Positions 1-10,600 of a stretch of 13,163 nucleotides of DNA are shown in pieces. The translations under genes were made by a program, and so were the position numbers. Within the stretch, counting starts at the first letter, position 1; every line of letters starts with the position of its first letter. Origin of the DNA: Spirogloea muscicola (Eukaryota > Streptophyta > Zygnematophyceae > Spirogloeales > Spirogloeaceae); NCBI GenBank assembly GCA_009602725.1, contig WELB01000064.1, positions 597,237 to 610,399 of the forward strand. Reading direction: 5' to 3'. The notes under the pieces are model-generated. The model was given only the letters and a program-made list of their open reading frames with translations. It searched no databases and was not told where the DNA came from.

Positions 1-20
1 CCTCCCTCCCTCCCTCCCTC
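1..20. repeat. (CCTC)5 microsatellite at window edge
   Basis: Five perfect copies of CCTC start at the first base, so the array may continue to the left. A pyrimidine-rich tract follows to about position 45. On the plus strand it probably lies in an intron of the EME1-type gene, where such tracts are common. Confidence 0.85.
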
Positions 21-421
21 TTTCTCTTTTCACCCCCCTCTTTATCTCGCCTTCCACCTCGCGCGCATGCACAGAAGGCCACCTTTCATCACTCTCACCT
101 GTCCCTACCTTTAGTTCTGGTTACTTCGTTCTAAGCAACTTCCGATTCCCTCCTACTTGTCTTTTCCACAAATGTCACATCCTTTCAATGCCAAAATCTC
201 ACCCTCATCCAGGGCATTGCTCTGATGGGCTTGAGGGCCCTGACGCCTGTACAGCACCGCAGAAAGGAGGCAGAGGAGGGAAGCTACCGACCAGACCAAC
301 TATGTAACCCTCTCACTCCTGCTTCCTCTGCAGCGCTGCGCCCTCCATAACACGGCTCTGCTCGCTCCGACCCCTTCCTAAAGCCAGCTGAACCGCAAGC
401 CATGCTCGTGCCGCACCGCAG
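21..421 (+). other. probable EME1 intron; no exon recognised
   Basis: The stretch ends in an AG acceptor at 420-421, directly before the first recognisable EME1 exon. The exon frame has a stop at 389-391, so the exon cannot extend far to the left. In EME1 proteins the missing segment just before this exon would be a Pro-rich, acidic stretch ending in two Glu residues. I looked for it on the plus strand and did not find it, so the previous exon is probably outside the window. Nothing else is recognised here. Confidence 0.5.
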
Positions 422-2346
422 GCCCTCGCGCGCCTTGCGACACACTACGAGCGCGTCCGCTCGCGGGTCTGCCACGACCTCGCCGAGATGGCGGACCACG
501 TCGTGCGGCTGCACCGCGCGCTCGCCGAGGCGCCCTACAAGTGCGCTCGCCCCACTCACCTCTCCCTCGCTGCCGCTCTGCTCTCTGCCTGCTCGCCCCA
601 ACCCTGAGCCCAATCTGAGTCCACCGGTTAATGTCCCGCCATGGCAGTATAATCCCAAGTATGGTGACAACACCTGGACCTTGACTGTGTATCCTGAACC
701 ATTATTAGCAACCACAGCCTCTACTTCCAATCCTTGGGCTCCTACCCTTTGTTTGCAACATGCAACTGTGAGACAGAAAGTGGCGCAGTGCCCTGGACTG
801 CACGAAGATGTCGCAGGGATGTGTCTTAGGCGCCGCACTTGATTGTCCACGCGCTTGCTGCAAATGCTTGTCGATTGCTGTTGATGGAGACTCTTCCAGG
901 AGCTGGCGGCCTCAGAAGTTCTTAGTTTGCAGTGTGTGAATTTCATCGTTTCTGGGGAACAGGGTTTAGGCTTCTGGTGTCCTCCGAAATAGAGAGAACA
1001 CCTGAATAAAGAGATCAAGTGTGAGAGATTCTGACGAGCCGTAATAGCCAAAGTCGGCCTTGCGGTGCATCGTCATGGCAATGTCTGCCAGCACGGAGCA
1101 CCAGCCGTGGCTGGGCAATCTTGGACCAGCAGCCAGCAGGGGAGTGCCCCACTTGCGAAACTCAGCAGCAAAGGAAGCTGAATCAGTGTGTGCTTGCCGC
1201 AGGAAGCGGCCTTCACGATACAACATTGAAGCCAATGGAGGCCACATCAACAAGGGCATGTTCCACGAGGTCGTCCGCACCAGCACCTGGTACACCCTGA
1301 GGGCCAGCTTCCAATGCTATTGCTCCTTAAGCCTTTGACCTCTAGTTGCGACTTGTAGGCTGCTGAAGCCTCTGAATGTAGCCATGGATCTCAGGCAGAG
1401 TTACTGAAGGTTGTGGCAGACCCCCCTAAGGAGATGCCCACAGCAGTCAATGAAGACTGCAAGTTGAGACTATCTGCATAGCTAGCGTATGCGGGACTCA
1501 TGCCATGGTTGATTGTCCACTGCTATTGAGGGTCAAGCATGTGTGATGCTGACCGTGTTCAGGGCTCTTCAGAGTCATAAACCTTGAACCCTTAATTGCT
1601 TTATGAGCCTGGTGGACAATCCTCTCCCAACGGCGGCGGCGCAGGATGAGGGTGCTGGTGACCATACCCCACGTGACGAACAAGGCGGCAGTGAGCATTG
1701 CAGGCCGGTTCCCGACCATGCGCTCGCTGCTGGACATGTACATGGACCCCCACAGGACGGTAAACTCCAGAGCTTGCAGCCTGCCGCACCTGTGCAACAG
1801 CATCAACCAAGTCACTCTTCCTGCAAGGCTTCACAGGTCTAGAGAACGCCCTAATCAGCATCAAAAGCTGTCGCAGCCACTGTGGACCTATGACCAATGA
1901 TGCTCTCAAGAGAAGTGACATGTCCCCAGGTCTAGGACTGGCTGTCAGACAATTGGATGCTTTGAAAGCCATACAAGGCTGTTCTGTTTTGTGGAGGTAG
2001 CATGTTAGGACGAGGCAAGCGAAGTTGTTTCTAGCAGAGAAGGATGCGTGTCAAACCATCGAGCTGTATGAAGAGGCACAGAGCGTAGTGTCTCAGCTTA
2101 CATGAGGCTGGTCCTAAGTTTCGAACTTGTCGATAGACCAGCCACGTGGTGACCAGCACTGGTGTGGAGCTGCTGTTGCAGGAGAAGGAGAAGCTGTTGC
2201 TGCTGCAGGACGTGCCCAAGGAGGGCTCAGCGGGGGAGAGGCTTGGACCCAAATGCTCAACTGCCGTCTACCGCGTCCTCATGTGCACGGATGCGGCGCT
2301 CTTTGTAGATACTGCCGTGGACCAGGGCGGCCACACCGGCTGTTGA
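422..2346 (+). CDS. EME1: EME1-type subunit of MUS81-EME1 endonuclease, C-terminal part (5' partial, 4 exons)
   Basis: This is the non-catalytic partner of MUS81, a nuclear endonuclease that cuts branched DNA such as nicked Holliday junctions, 3' flaps and stalled forks. My exons are 422-540, 1203-1289, 1645-1759 and 2182-2346, with a TGA stop, giving 161 visible residues. Exon 1 carries the helix with THYERVRSR and ADHVVRLHRAL that ends the nuclease-like domain. Exons 2-3 hold the first helix-hairpin-helix half, with VLVTIPHV and RFPTMRSLLDMYMDP. Exon 4 carries the LLLLQDV, GERLGPKCS and VYRVLM block of the second half. Order and spacing match land-plant EME1 as I remember it, and all three junctions keep phase (2, 2, 0). 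The introns of 662, 355 and 422 nt contain nothing I recognise. The last 19 residues resemble no tail I know. Earlier exons are missing from the window. Other XPF-family members are less likely because of the EME1-specific VYRVLM ending. Confidence 0.88.
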
Positions 2347-4166
2347 ATCATGGCCGCAGACCTGGCTGAGGCTGCAGTACAGGCGGGGCTCGCATAACGG
2401 CATACCCTGGCCATTATCACCAGATTGTTGTGGAACTCCTTTGGCAAAAGCTATTGCCTTTTGAAAAGGCCAGGCAGTGGCAGCAGAGCGAGTGTTGGCG
2501 CACTGTCAGGAGGCCGCCTGGGCACCTCCACAGGGGAAAAGCAGAACTCTCTTGCAGAATGAGGTCAACTGCTGCTCTTTGATCACTCCCTTAGGTATTC
2601 ATATGGTGGTGGCGCATGCTGCCCGCCGACATTCTTTATTACCTTGTCCATTCCTTTGGGCTGGCCTCTCACAGCCACCAGTCAATTTGGCCGCGCTTTC
2701 TTTCTTATTTATTCATTTGTGCTGGGGCTGAATCAGCCAGTCTGTGAAACTGTATTAGCTCATGCCACTGGTGCAGCAGTAGGGTTCTTAATTTGATCAT
2801 CATGATTGATTTGGAGGAGTTACTCTGACATTCTAGGACAGCACTTGGGGTTCAGGGGTCCAGGAGGAAGGGTGAAGGCTGGTGCTGCTTCCTGTCATTT
2901 TGCCCTCCAGGCTGCGCCAGCTGCTCAACTGCCGGCTGAAGAGAACCTGGATTACGGTAACACGTGCAGAGAATCTTCACCAAAGCTGCAGACTGCTGGT
3001 GCATTGGTGATTGCTCGTTCGGCAGCAATTTCAGTTGCGGGGTTGCCATGGCTAACGCCCCCAGTGGCTAGTGCCAGCAAGATGGGTTACTGCCATGGCC
3101 TGGCAATTCTCCTTGCCCATGGATGCCAAGCTGGGCAGATGCGTCCTCGCAATTCAGTGATGTGATCCAATCACTTGGTAGTATTGAGAAAGCAAGGGGA
3201 TGCCACAGCCAGGCAGATTTTAAATGATTACGCACATTTGTTCGTTGCTCGAACAATAAGCTCAATGCTAGCAGAGACTGACACGTCAAAGACTTTGCGC
3301 ACTGCCATGTCAGAAGCCTGGGACCCGCCCATCAGTATGAGGACCGACACAGATTACTCATGATGTAATGAGGGCTTGGTGCGCATGCAGGATTCAGTGG
3401 CAGGTATAGAAAGGAGAATATCCCATCCTGCGGATATGCAGCACGCCTCCTCTGAAGCGGCAGGCCACCTGGAGCGCAACTTATGTTGCAGCTTCGTTTG
3501 GCTCCTTCCTACTATTGTGCACATCACCCCCACCTACTCAGCAGGAGTCTGTCTACTTTCAAATACGCTGCACTAAGTCAAGGAAGCCTTTGTAGATAGA
3601 ATCCGCCGCTGCTTGGCGCGTAGGTTTTGTAGATAGAATCCACCGCTGCTTGACGCGTAGTTTTGCATATGTAACCTTCTTATTGCCGCGGCATACTTTC
3701 ACCTGGCAAATCACGCACTTTCAGCATGACGAATTGGTAGGTAGCAGACAAGTGCAAGGTGCTCTCTAAGGAGTACCTCTTTTATGGCCTGCGGTTGTTG
3801 TCAGTGCAGGTCGCCTTTAAGGTCCAGTGAAAAGCTGATCAACCACCAAAGATGCAGGCTCTAAGGATAATTTGATGATCTGCTCCAAGAGATTTAGGCA
3901 TCAAGGAATCAAGGTATGAAGAATCCTTTGTTGTACAGCACCATACGCGGCAGAACAGTCTGCGCTCAGACAGCGCTCTCCACCTGCTACAATTTTCCAG
4001 CCGTCATGGCAAGAGCTGTCCACTGAATCTTCTGATTTCAAACAGTTACTCCCTCGCATGTTATTCTGTGAGAGATACTGTGAAATACAGACAATAGTAA
4101 TGGCATCACTAAAGAGGGAATTTTGCAGAATCTGCAATGGCTGAAGATGTCAAGGTCCTACTCTAC
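2347..4166. other. convergent intergenic region between EME1 and PXN genes
   Basis: About 1.8 kb separates the two facing stop codons and should contain both 3' UTRs. TGTAA, the polyadenylation signal common in green algae, occurs on the plus strand at 3364-3368 and 3670-3674, either of which could serve the EME1 gene. I found no matching TTACA for the minus-strand gene. The small open frames here (up to 119 codons) match nothing I recognise. A stretch at 2909-2956 has an AG before it and GT after it, like an isolated exon, but has no partner exons. The only clear structure is the tandem repeat at 3589-3660. Confidence 0.6.
3589..3660. repeat. two-copy tandem repeat, 35-nt unit, 37-nt period
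   Basis: Copy 1 is 3589-3623 and copy 2 is 3626-3660, separated by two bases. They differ at only 2 of 35 positions (G to A both times). Each starts TTTGTAGATAGAATCC and ends CGCGTAG. It lies in the shared 3' intergenic region. The near identity points to a recent local duplication; no function is evident. Confidence 0.9.
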
Positions 4167-7159
4167 TTATTTTGCAATGGACTTGATGACAATGTTTGCA
4201 GCTTCAGTCCTGCGCTCTATGAGAGCCCTGGCGAGCTTGACAAGCTCCTCCTTGGTCATGAAGAGCACAGAAGCTGCAAAGACGCTCTGTGCAATCTTTG
4301 TGCCCATGCCCTTGTAGAATGACAACACACCCTCGTGCTGCACCATTTTAACTACTGCATCCAAGGTACCTGCACAGAGCGCTACTGCTTCTGATGAGTC
4401 CTAAAGACAATCAAGCAGAATTGCACTTTGCAATCATGCACATTTCTGATGATTTGCTGCCTTCGCAAATGCAGTACAGATGAGCGATGCAGGGAGACAG
4501 GTTCTGCCTATGAGATGGCCAAGCCGTACTAACTGACCGCGGTAACGCATATGGGTTTCCACGCCAATCTCCTGCTTGGCTTGCAGTCGAGACTGAAAGC
4601 GAATAGACACTTCAACAATCAGCTGCAAAGGGTTGCTTAAGCTACAGAGATGACGTCAATGTCTAGTACAGTATCTCAGCTTCAATTCCTCGTTAAGGCC
4701 TAACCTTGACTACGAGGAGCGGGTAAGTTGCAAGTGTAGCTCCAAGCTTGGCTAATGCGCCAGCCAAGAAAATCTGCAGAGTCAATGGATCACAAAGAGT
4801 TATGTAACACAGCGGGTAAGTCCGAAGCGCAACTGTGCTGTGTTGCCAGGCAGTAATGCCCCAATGAATCAGTAAACAAAATCTCACATGCATGTGATGA
4901 TTTTGCGCCTGTCCAGAAGGTCTAATGCGGACCTCAGTTGCACTTGCTGATTTGAGCCCATGCTTGGAAGGTGGCCTCTTAGCTGTAAGACGCTTCATGA
5001 GGCTCTCGTAAATCATGAATTGTATAGCTGGGTTGCTGACCTGGCCCAAAGGCAGCAATTGAGGCAAGTGCAGTAGAGCTGTTGTTTAGAGTGGTCGACC
5101 TGAGTAGATTCTAATGTGGTGCTTCTCATGACAGCCTGGGTACCCCACCTACTGCTTACCATGACAAGGGTGGGGAAAACACCTTTCCAGAATCCAAGCA
5201 GTCCAGCTTCTCTGTACAGGTCTAAGGCCTGCCAATACCAAGAAGTGTCATTAGACGTTGACATCAAGCCCACACTTCCATGACAGTAACTGGTATTCTG
5301 GACCTTAGTGCCAAGCTTTCAGCTCGTTCTACCCACTTATGACTTTGTGAAAGCACATCATGACATTTACTGAGTTGATGAGATGATGCTGCACTCCACA
5401 TATCAATGAGAATGTGCACAATTTACCGTTCCGAGTGCCCCAGCATTGACCTTGCCGGCTCGCAAAGCAGCAGCTTCGCTCTCGCTTAGAATGTCTGTTC
5501 CCACAGAGGATAAGGCACTCTTGCTCTTTGCCTTCTTCTTCATCTCCATGGCGATTCTCTGCTTCTCCAGTACCTGTGTATGAGTCTGTGTGCCGCAACT
5601 TCTTGTCAGTGAGATTGTTCTGCAGTGTGGAAGTGTCTCAAACAGACACGCACAGTTGAGTGAGTACGAAACCTTTGCTTCTACTCAGCAAACGCCAGAC
5701 GAGTTACAAACAGGCCACACTCGACCTTGTGTCCAAGCATCCAATCTGGAGCTCACAACCACATGCACTCAGATGAAGAAATGACATGTCTGACCTGCAT
5801 CCTGGTCACTATGATCCAGATTGGGTTGGTCAGAAGTACATTGAGGCATCTGCCATTAAGAAGTGAAGTTGTCAATACAACGGTCTTATGCACGTTGTTA
5901 TCACACAAAGCACAAGACATAGAAAGCATGAGATACAGCGTTCAGTCACAACCTGTCAGAACTAACTTACCCAGCCAGCGCTGCTACGACCAGTGAACCC
6001 ATCATGCCAACCTGGCCATCGCCCTTGCCACTCTTCTTGCGATATATTGCCCTGGCTTCTGCCTTGTCACGAAAGAGTTGGTAGAAGTAGTAGTACACAG
6101 CCTACAACAGAAATGACATCCGGATTGCTCACGTTTTGCAGGTGGTGCAGCCAATGCTGATCTAACAGCTTCCTGCAGGTTAACTGATAACAAGACTAGT
6201 CATTGTAAGACGAGCCAGCATGCAAATGCCAAATTGTCACATCCGTTCCACAACATGGTCGAGATGGAAGTACGAACAACAACCTGACCACTAGGACAGG
6301 CCTGATCCAGCTGCAGCTAGCGAAATCTGTGCAATATTGGCCTGGTAAGCCTACCTGAGAGGCTGCGGTCCCCACTAGAGAAGGCTCGAGGCCCCTGTAT
6401 ATACCACTCCATCCCTCCTTCCTGATTATCTGTTAAATTTACCTCCAACCACTGAGGAAATCAGCAACTGCTGATTCTATGCTTCACGAGAAGGCCTTCA
6501 ACTTGTGAATTTAGTTCTGTGTTCACAGTTCTGTCATGTTGAACAGATCAGAGACGCACTGTAGTAGCACGCCAACCTCTAGGAGTTCCTCGGCAGTTCC
6601 CTTGGCCTTTGCTCCTGCTCGATTGCTGGGACCTTGGTCTGAGCTATGGCCCGACACGTTCAGTATTTTCCTCTCTGTCTGTTGCCTGGTGTTGACCTGT
6701 CACCCCATGCAAGGCAGGTTGACAGCAGTAATCAGCCTCAAAAATCGTTGTAGGGCTTGAGATTCTCCTGTCATAAGTATCAGCTGTATCATCTTCAGTG
6801 TGCTCAAGCTCTCACAGGAGCCATCAATCATCAGGCCTCAATCATCATCAATGAAACTGCTTGCTTTACAAGCTGGGGCTCAACTGGAGGTAGCAAGCAA
6901 AGACGTAAGGAGCAGCTTGGAAAGATGACAGTGCATCCGAGGGTAGGACATAAGTCACGACAGTCTTGGCATTTACGGATGTGATCCATCGATCATAAAG
7001 AAAGGGACGCTATACCAGATGCCAACAGTCCCTTCACATGATCCATATGGACTTGCTGATGATAAGATACAAACTCACCGCTTGCAGCGGATACGTCAGG
7101 AGTTGCGCAATGATGCCTCCCCCGGCCCCGGCAAGGCCATTGACCACGGCATCTGACAT
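4167..7159 (-). CDS. PXN: PXN-type peroxisomal NAD carrier (mitochondrial carrier family), complete, 11 exons
   Basis: This is a six-helix solute carrier that in plants exchanges NAD for AMP or other nucleotides across the peroxisomal membrane, supplying cofactor for beta-oxidation. In transcript order the exons are 7159-7079, 6696-6577, 6429-6355, 6101-5971, 5849-5795, 5573-5427, 5228-5160, 5040-4933, 4773-4705, 4592-4538 and 4369-4167. They total 1113 nt and encode 370 residues, with phase kept throughout. Signatures are YPLQAVNTRQQTER (from Y23), TNPIWIIVTRMQ (from T143) and TYPLLVVKSRLQ (from T278), one per carrier repeat. The GWSGIYRGLEPSL, GFWKGVFPTL and FYKGMGTKI segments lie in the matrix-side loops. 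The first signature has Gln where most carriers have Asp/Glu, as in plant PXN. The loop at about 155-203 is long, Lys-rich and then acidic. The start is the first Met of a plant-like N-terminus (MSDAVVNGLAGAGGG). There is no C-terminal peroxisomal tripeptide, and none is expected for a membrane protein. The largest intron (6697-7078) contains nothing recognised. Another nucleotide carrier is possible but less likely. Confidence 0.94.
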
Positions 7160-7631
7160 GCTACAGCGTCGCCCCTTCCCACAGCCGCAGCGATACTACA
7201 GCAGGGCCGCAGATGGCCTCGCAGGACCTGCAGTTCGCCGCATGCACCAAGCTTGCCTGTGCTCCAGAACTGGATCACATATCTCGCACTGCCGGCGCGT
7301 CGCAAGGCCTTCAGTCAGGCGCCTCAGGGAGCGTCACAGCCGCCGCGCCGCAACAGCCGCCGCCGCCGGCAGGCCGCCGACGCCCCGCGGGCGGCGAGAT
7401 ACCTGGGCACTAACGGCCGGCGGGGAAGGCGGAGCCGCGCCCCGGTTCCGACAAAGTTTCGACAACCTCTCGAGAAGTCCGCGTCAGTCTCGTGCTTGGT
7501 GATCACTCCCCCAGCCGCTCCCCCATCGCCTGCAGCTCGCGTCAGCCGCCGGCATTCCCGGCGGCGGCGGCGGCAGTGGCGGCGGCGGCGGCGGCGGCAG
7601 TGGCGGCAGCGTGGCCAGTCCCGAGGCTGCG
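7160..7631. promoter_or_regulatory. divergent promoter region between PXN and DenD-like genes
   Basis: The two start codons face away from each other 472 nt apart, so both promoters and 5' UTRs must lie here unless upstream non-coding exons exist. GC content rises sharply from about 7320 rightward, with many CpG and GCC/GGC runs (for example 7338-7392). I see no TATA box or other element I can name. Long open frames through this region are a product of its high GC and are not genes. Confidence 0.65.
7560..7610 (+). repeat. in-frame GGC/AGT trinucleotide repeat upstream of DenD-like start
   Basis: The order is (GGC)5 AGT (GGC)7 AGT (GGC)2 AGC. It ends 21 nt before the ATG at 7632 and is in the same frame, so it would encode a Gly-Ser run if translation began further upstream. 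The frame is open back to a TGA at 7500-7502 but contains no ATG. It is therefore probably 5' UTR, able to fold into GC-rich structure. Confidence 0.85.
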
Positions 7632-10600
7632 ATGGCCGTGGCCATCACCGGCGGCTCCGGGTGGCTCGGGCGCCTGCTGGCCGAGGAGCTCCTCCGCCGC
7701 GGCACGCTCGCGCTCTGCGGCGGTGCGGCGCAACCCCCCCGCTCTTCCCCGCCAGCCCCTCGCCTTGGCCATGGCGTCGCGGGCCGCCGCGCGCCGCCTG
7801 TGCTCGCCGCCAGGCGGCCCCGTCGCCGCTTGGCAGCAACGCCCGGGATGGTGATGAGCCCTGCAGAGCGTCACTTCGGCCCCTCTGGTCGCGACCCCGT
7901 GAGATATGGAGCCAGTACTCCCGCCGCCGCCGTCGGCGTGCGAGCCACACATGTGGCGGCGGCCGCGAGCCGCGATGCCGAAGCCGTGACCGTGGCCATC
8001 ACCGGCGGCTCAGGCTGGCTCGGCCGCCTCGTGGCCGAGGAGCTCCTCCGCCGCGGCGCGCTCGGGCTCCGCGGTGCTGCAGCAACAGCCTCGTCCCTCC
8101 TCAGCTCTCACACTCGACCTTGTCCAGTCGACATGACACACCGTCCGCGCAAAGCTCTCTCGCAGGCCATTGCTGACCAATGCCACCCTGGTCTCGACGT
8201 GTCAAGGATGCCGGCGCTGCCTCGGCCTGCGAGGGGCCCGCATTACAAGCTGGCTCGGCTGCGTCAGCTCGGTGGCTCCTCCAGTCATGCAGAGAGTCAC
8301 GGCGCCAGTGAGACCCCTGCGCTGATTTGCACTGGCGCACTGTGGAATGCCAGGAAAGTATGGGAAGTCCCAAGAGGTCCCAGTGGGCAAACTCCTCCTC
8401 ATCGACGCCGTCAGCCCCAAAGAGCCCCTGCCAGGGGCCACCTACGTGCGTGGTCTCCACAAGCCTCTGCAGCATTCGCATTGCTGGAAGCATTGCATTG
8501 ATACAGAAGTCAGGGGTAGCTTGCGGTGTGATGGTCGATCTCTCACAGCAGTCATGGGTGTGCTCACTGGACCATGACAGCTGAGGACAATGCAAATATC
8601 CGGTCTCATTGAACCTCCTCGACCTGCTTGCTCGTCTGTCCTGTCCACCATCGTGCATGAAGCACACATGAGAAGTGATCATGACTCTCGTGTGCCACAG
8701 TGCCTCAACAAGCTCACAGATGAATAGCTGTGACAAGTCTGACGAATGTCCGCTGACTTTTACAGCTTATAGGCGACATTACAGATCGTGCCTTCCTGGA
8801 GGAGGCCATTACCAAAGACGTGCACAGGTTCGCGGGTCCACCCCATTCCCTAATGGCCAAAGCAATATCTCATGACAAATGAATGAAGCATGTACAATTG
8901 CCATGATGACCATATGTCTCAGTCACGGTTTGCCAATGCTAGTGGGTGCTCATTAGCTTTTATCAAGCACTGCACTTTTGGCATATTTTTGGGGCTTGTC
9001 TGCAGCATCTTCCACCTGGCTGCTGTCCTAAGCGCTGCTGCCGAGGAGGACTTCTCTTTGGGCATGAAGGTTGAAGGACCGCCCATGCCAGCTGCTCCTG
9101 CACTTACTTGGCATTGTCCTAGTGACTCGGTTTGATTCATCTAGCTTCTCGCTTCATCATGATGATCAGAATGACCAGATCGAGCCTGCTTGCAGGTCAA
9201 TGTCAGTGCCACTCTTCTCCTTGTTGAGCACTGCCGGAGCCTAGGGACCAATCCACGCGTCGTCTTCACCAGCTCCATCGCTGTCTTCGGCCCTGCATCT
9301 CAGGTCCTTTTCAGAAGCTGTTGCTCGTCAGTCCCAGATTTGATCTTAAGTGTGCCTTTCAATACCTCCATAATGCTTCCAGTGCGCTGTTGTTTCATCA
9401 TTCCATGTAGACATGCATACTGGCCCCCATTGGCCAAGTATCAGTAGCATCAATTACCTACTGGAGTGCTCATGATGCAGCCAGCTCAACATCCTGTTGT
9501 TTGTGCAAGCAGCCAATGGCCTAGCCACTTCACTTGTCAACTGCGTGCATGACAGAGCGCTGATGAGTTCACTGAAGACACGCTTCCTATCCCCTTGTCC
9601 TCATATGGTGCCCAGGTCTGCATGGGCTGTCCCATCGATGTTGCTGCTCTTTAGTTGCTCACAAGTGATCTGAATATCTTGATCGACTTCGCATCGCAAT
9701 CTTGGGCTTCAAAGGAACACCGTGTCGTTTTGCCACAAGTCACATGTGCATGTATGAGCTTGTGAACTTGTGCCCCGAGTGCAGAAAGCAATGGCCGAGC
9801 TCTTGATCAGCGACGCGTCGCGTAAGGGATACCTGGATGGGAGGGCGGTGAGGCTACCCACTGTCATAGTCCGCCCTGGAAAGTGAGTCCCACGCCATTC
9901 ACATGGCTTGTGCAGCATATTTAGTTGTCCACAAGGTTCTCAAGGCCGTTCATGCACTTATGGGCTCTGTAAGTCTCTGAAAGTCTCGGGGCGGAGCTGC
10001 CATTGCATCATGCTAACCCAGGCAGGTGACGTATCTCAATATCAGGCCCAACAAGGCGGCCTCATCCTTCTGCTCCTCCATTGTACGGGAGCCCCTGCAA
10101 GGGGAGCCGGCAGTTTGTCCAGTCAGCCCGGACTTGCCGCTGTGGGTCCAGGTACTACTCAGATGTACTAGCCAAGCAACACAGAGGGAAACCTCGCCTG
10201 CAGAGCTCATCCATTCAGCAGGAGCAACATCTGCTCAATAGGACTGTGCAACAATTGCATTCTTGTTTATACGCGCAGACTGACCATCTGAGCTTCCGGC
10301 CTGACAGTCCCCAGAAGTGACAACATGGAATCTCATCCATGCTGCTTGTGTGGACATTCAAGGGCAGTCTCGAATCATCACCTTACCAGGCCTCACGGTC
10401 AGTCCACTATCAAGTAGCCTCCCATATTGCATGATAGCTGTGTGGATTGAGCATTCCGCGGGTTGACTATTCAAGCAATTTTTGAGGTATCCAAGTGTCA
10501 AATGCCTCTATGACGTGGTCCACCAGGAACTCCTCAATCTCTTAAAAATTGTCAAAAGCAAATGCCGATTGCATGCAGACAAACCCCACGGAGATGGTCA

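Noticed and set aside
284-1051. 255-codon minus-strand open frame
   Set aside because: It lies antisense to a clear EME1 exon and its intron, and its translation resembles no protein I know.
1281-1300. Donor after CCCTGAG in EME1 exon 2 (GG or GC donor)
   Set aside because: A normal GT donor at 1290 keeps phase and gives exactly the expected spacing between STW and LVTIP, so no unusual splice site is needed.
839-1520. Exact 12-mer TTGATTGTCCAC at 839-850 and 1509-1520
   Set aside because: A window of this size is expected to contain a few such 12-base matches by chance, and flanking bases do not align.
2909-2956. Short exon-like stretch bounded by CAG and GTAACA
   Set aside because: It has plausible splice ends, but none of its frames connects to other exons and EME1 has already ended.
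3175-3363. 62-codon plus-strand open frame in the EME1-PXN intergenic region
   Set aside because: It begins with TTG, matches nothing recognised and has no flanking exons. An open frame of this length is expected by chance.
6750-6860. C/D snoRNA-like TGATGA and CTGA boxes on the minus strand in PXN intron 1
   Set aside because: The box spacing does not leave a guide region and no terminal stem pairs, and the repeats of TGATGAT look like simple sequence.
7253-8176. 307-codon open frame on the plus strand across the divergent promoter and both exon copies
   Set aside because: It is Arg/Pro-rich, reads both exon copies in the wrong frame and exists because the region is GC-rich. The glycine-motif frame is the real one.
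7611-8501. 296-codon open frame joining both DenD exon copies in one protein
   Set aside because: Reading through would insert over 80 low-complexity residues between two Rossmann starts. Both copies end in consistent splice donors, and the frame loses DenD similarity after the second copy.
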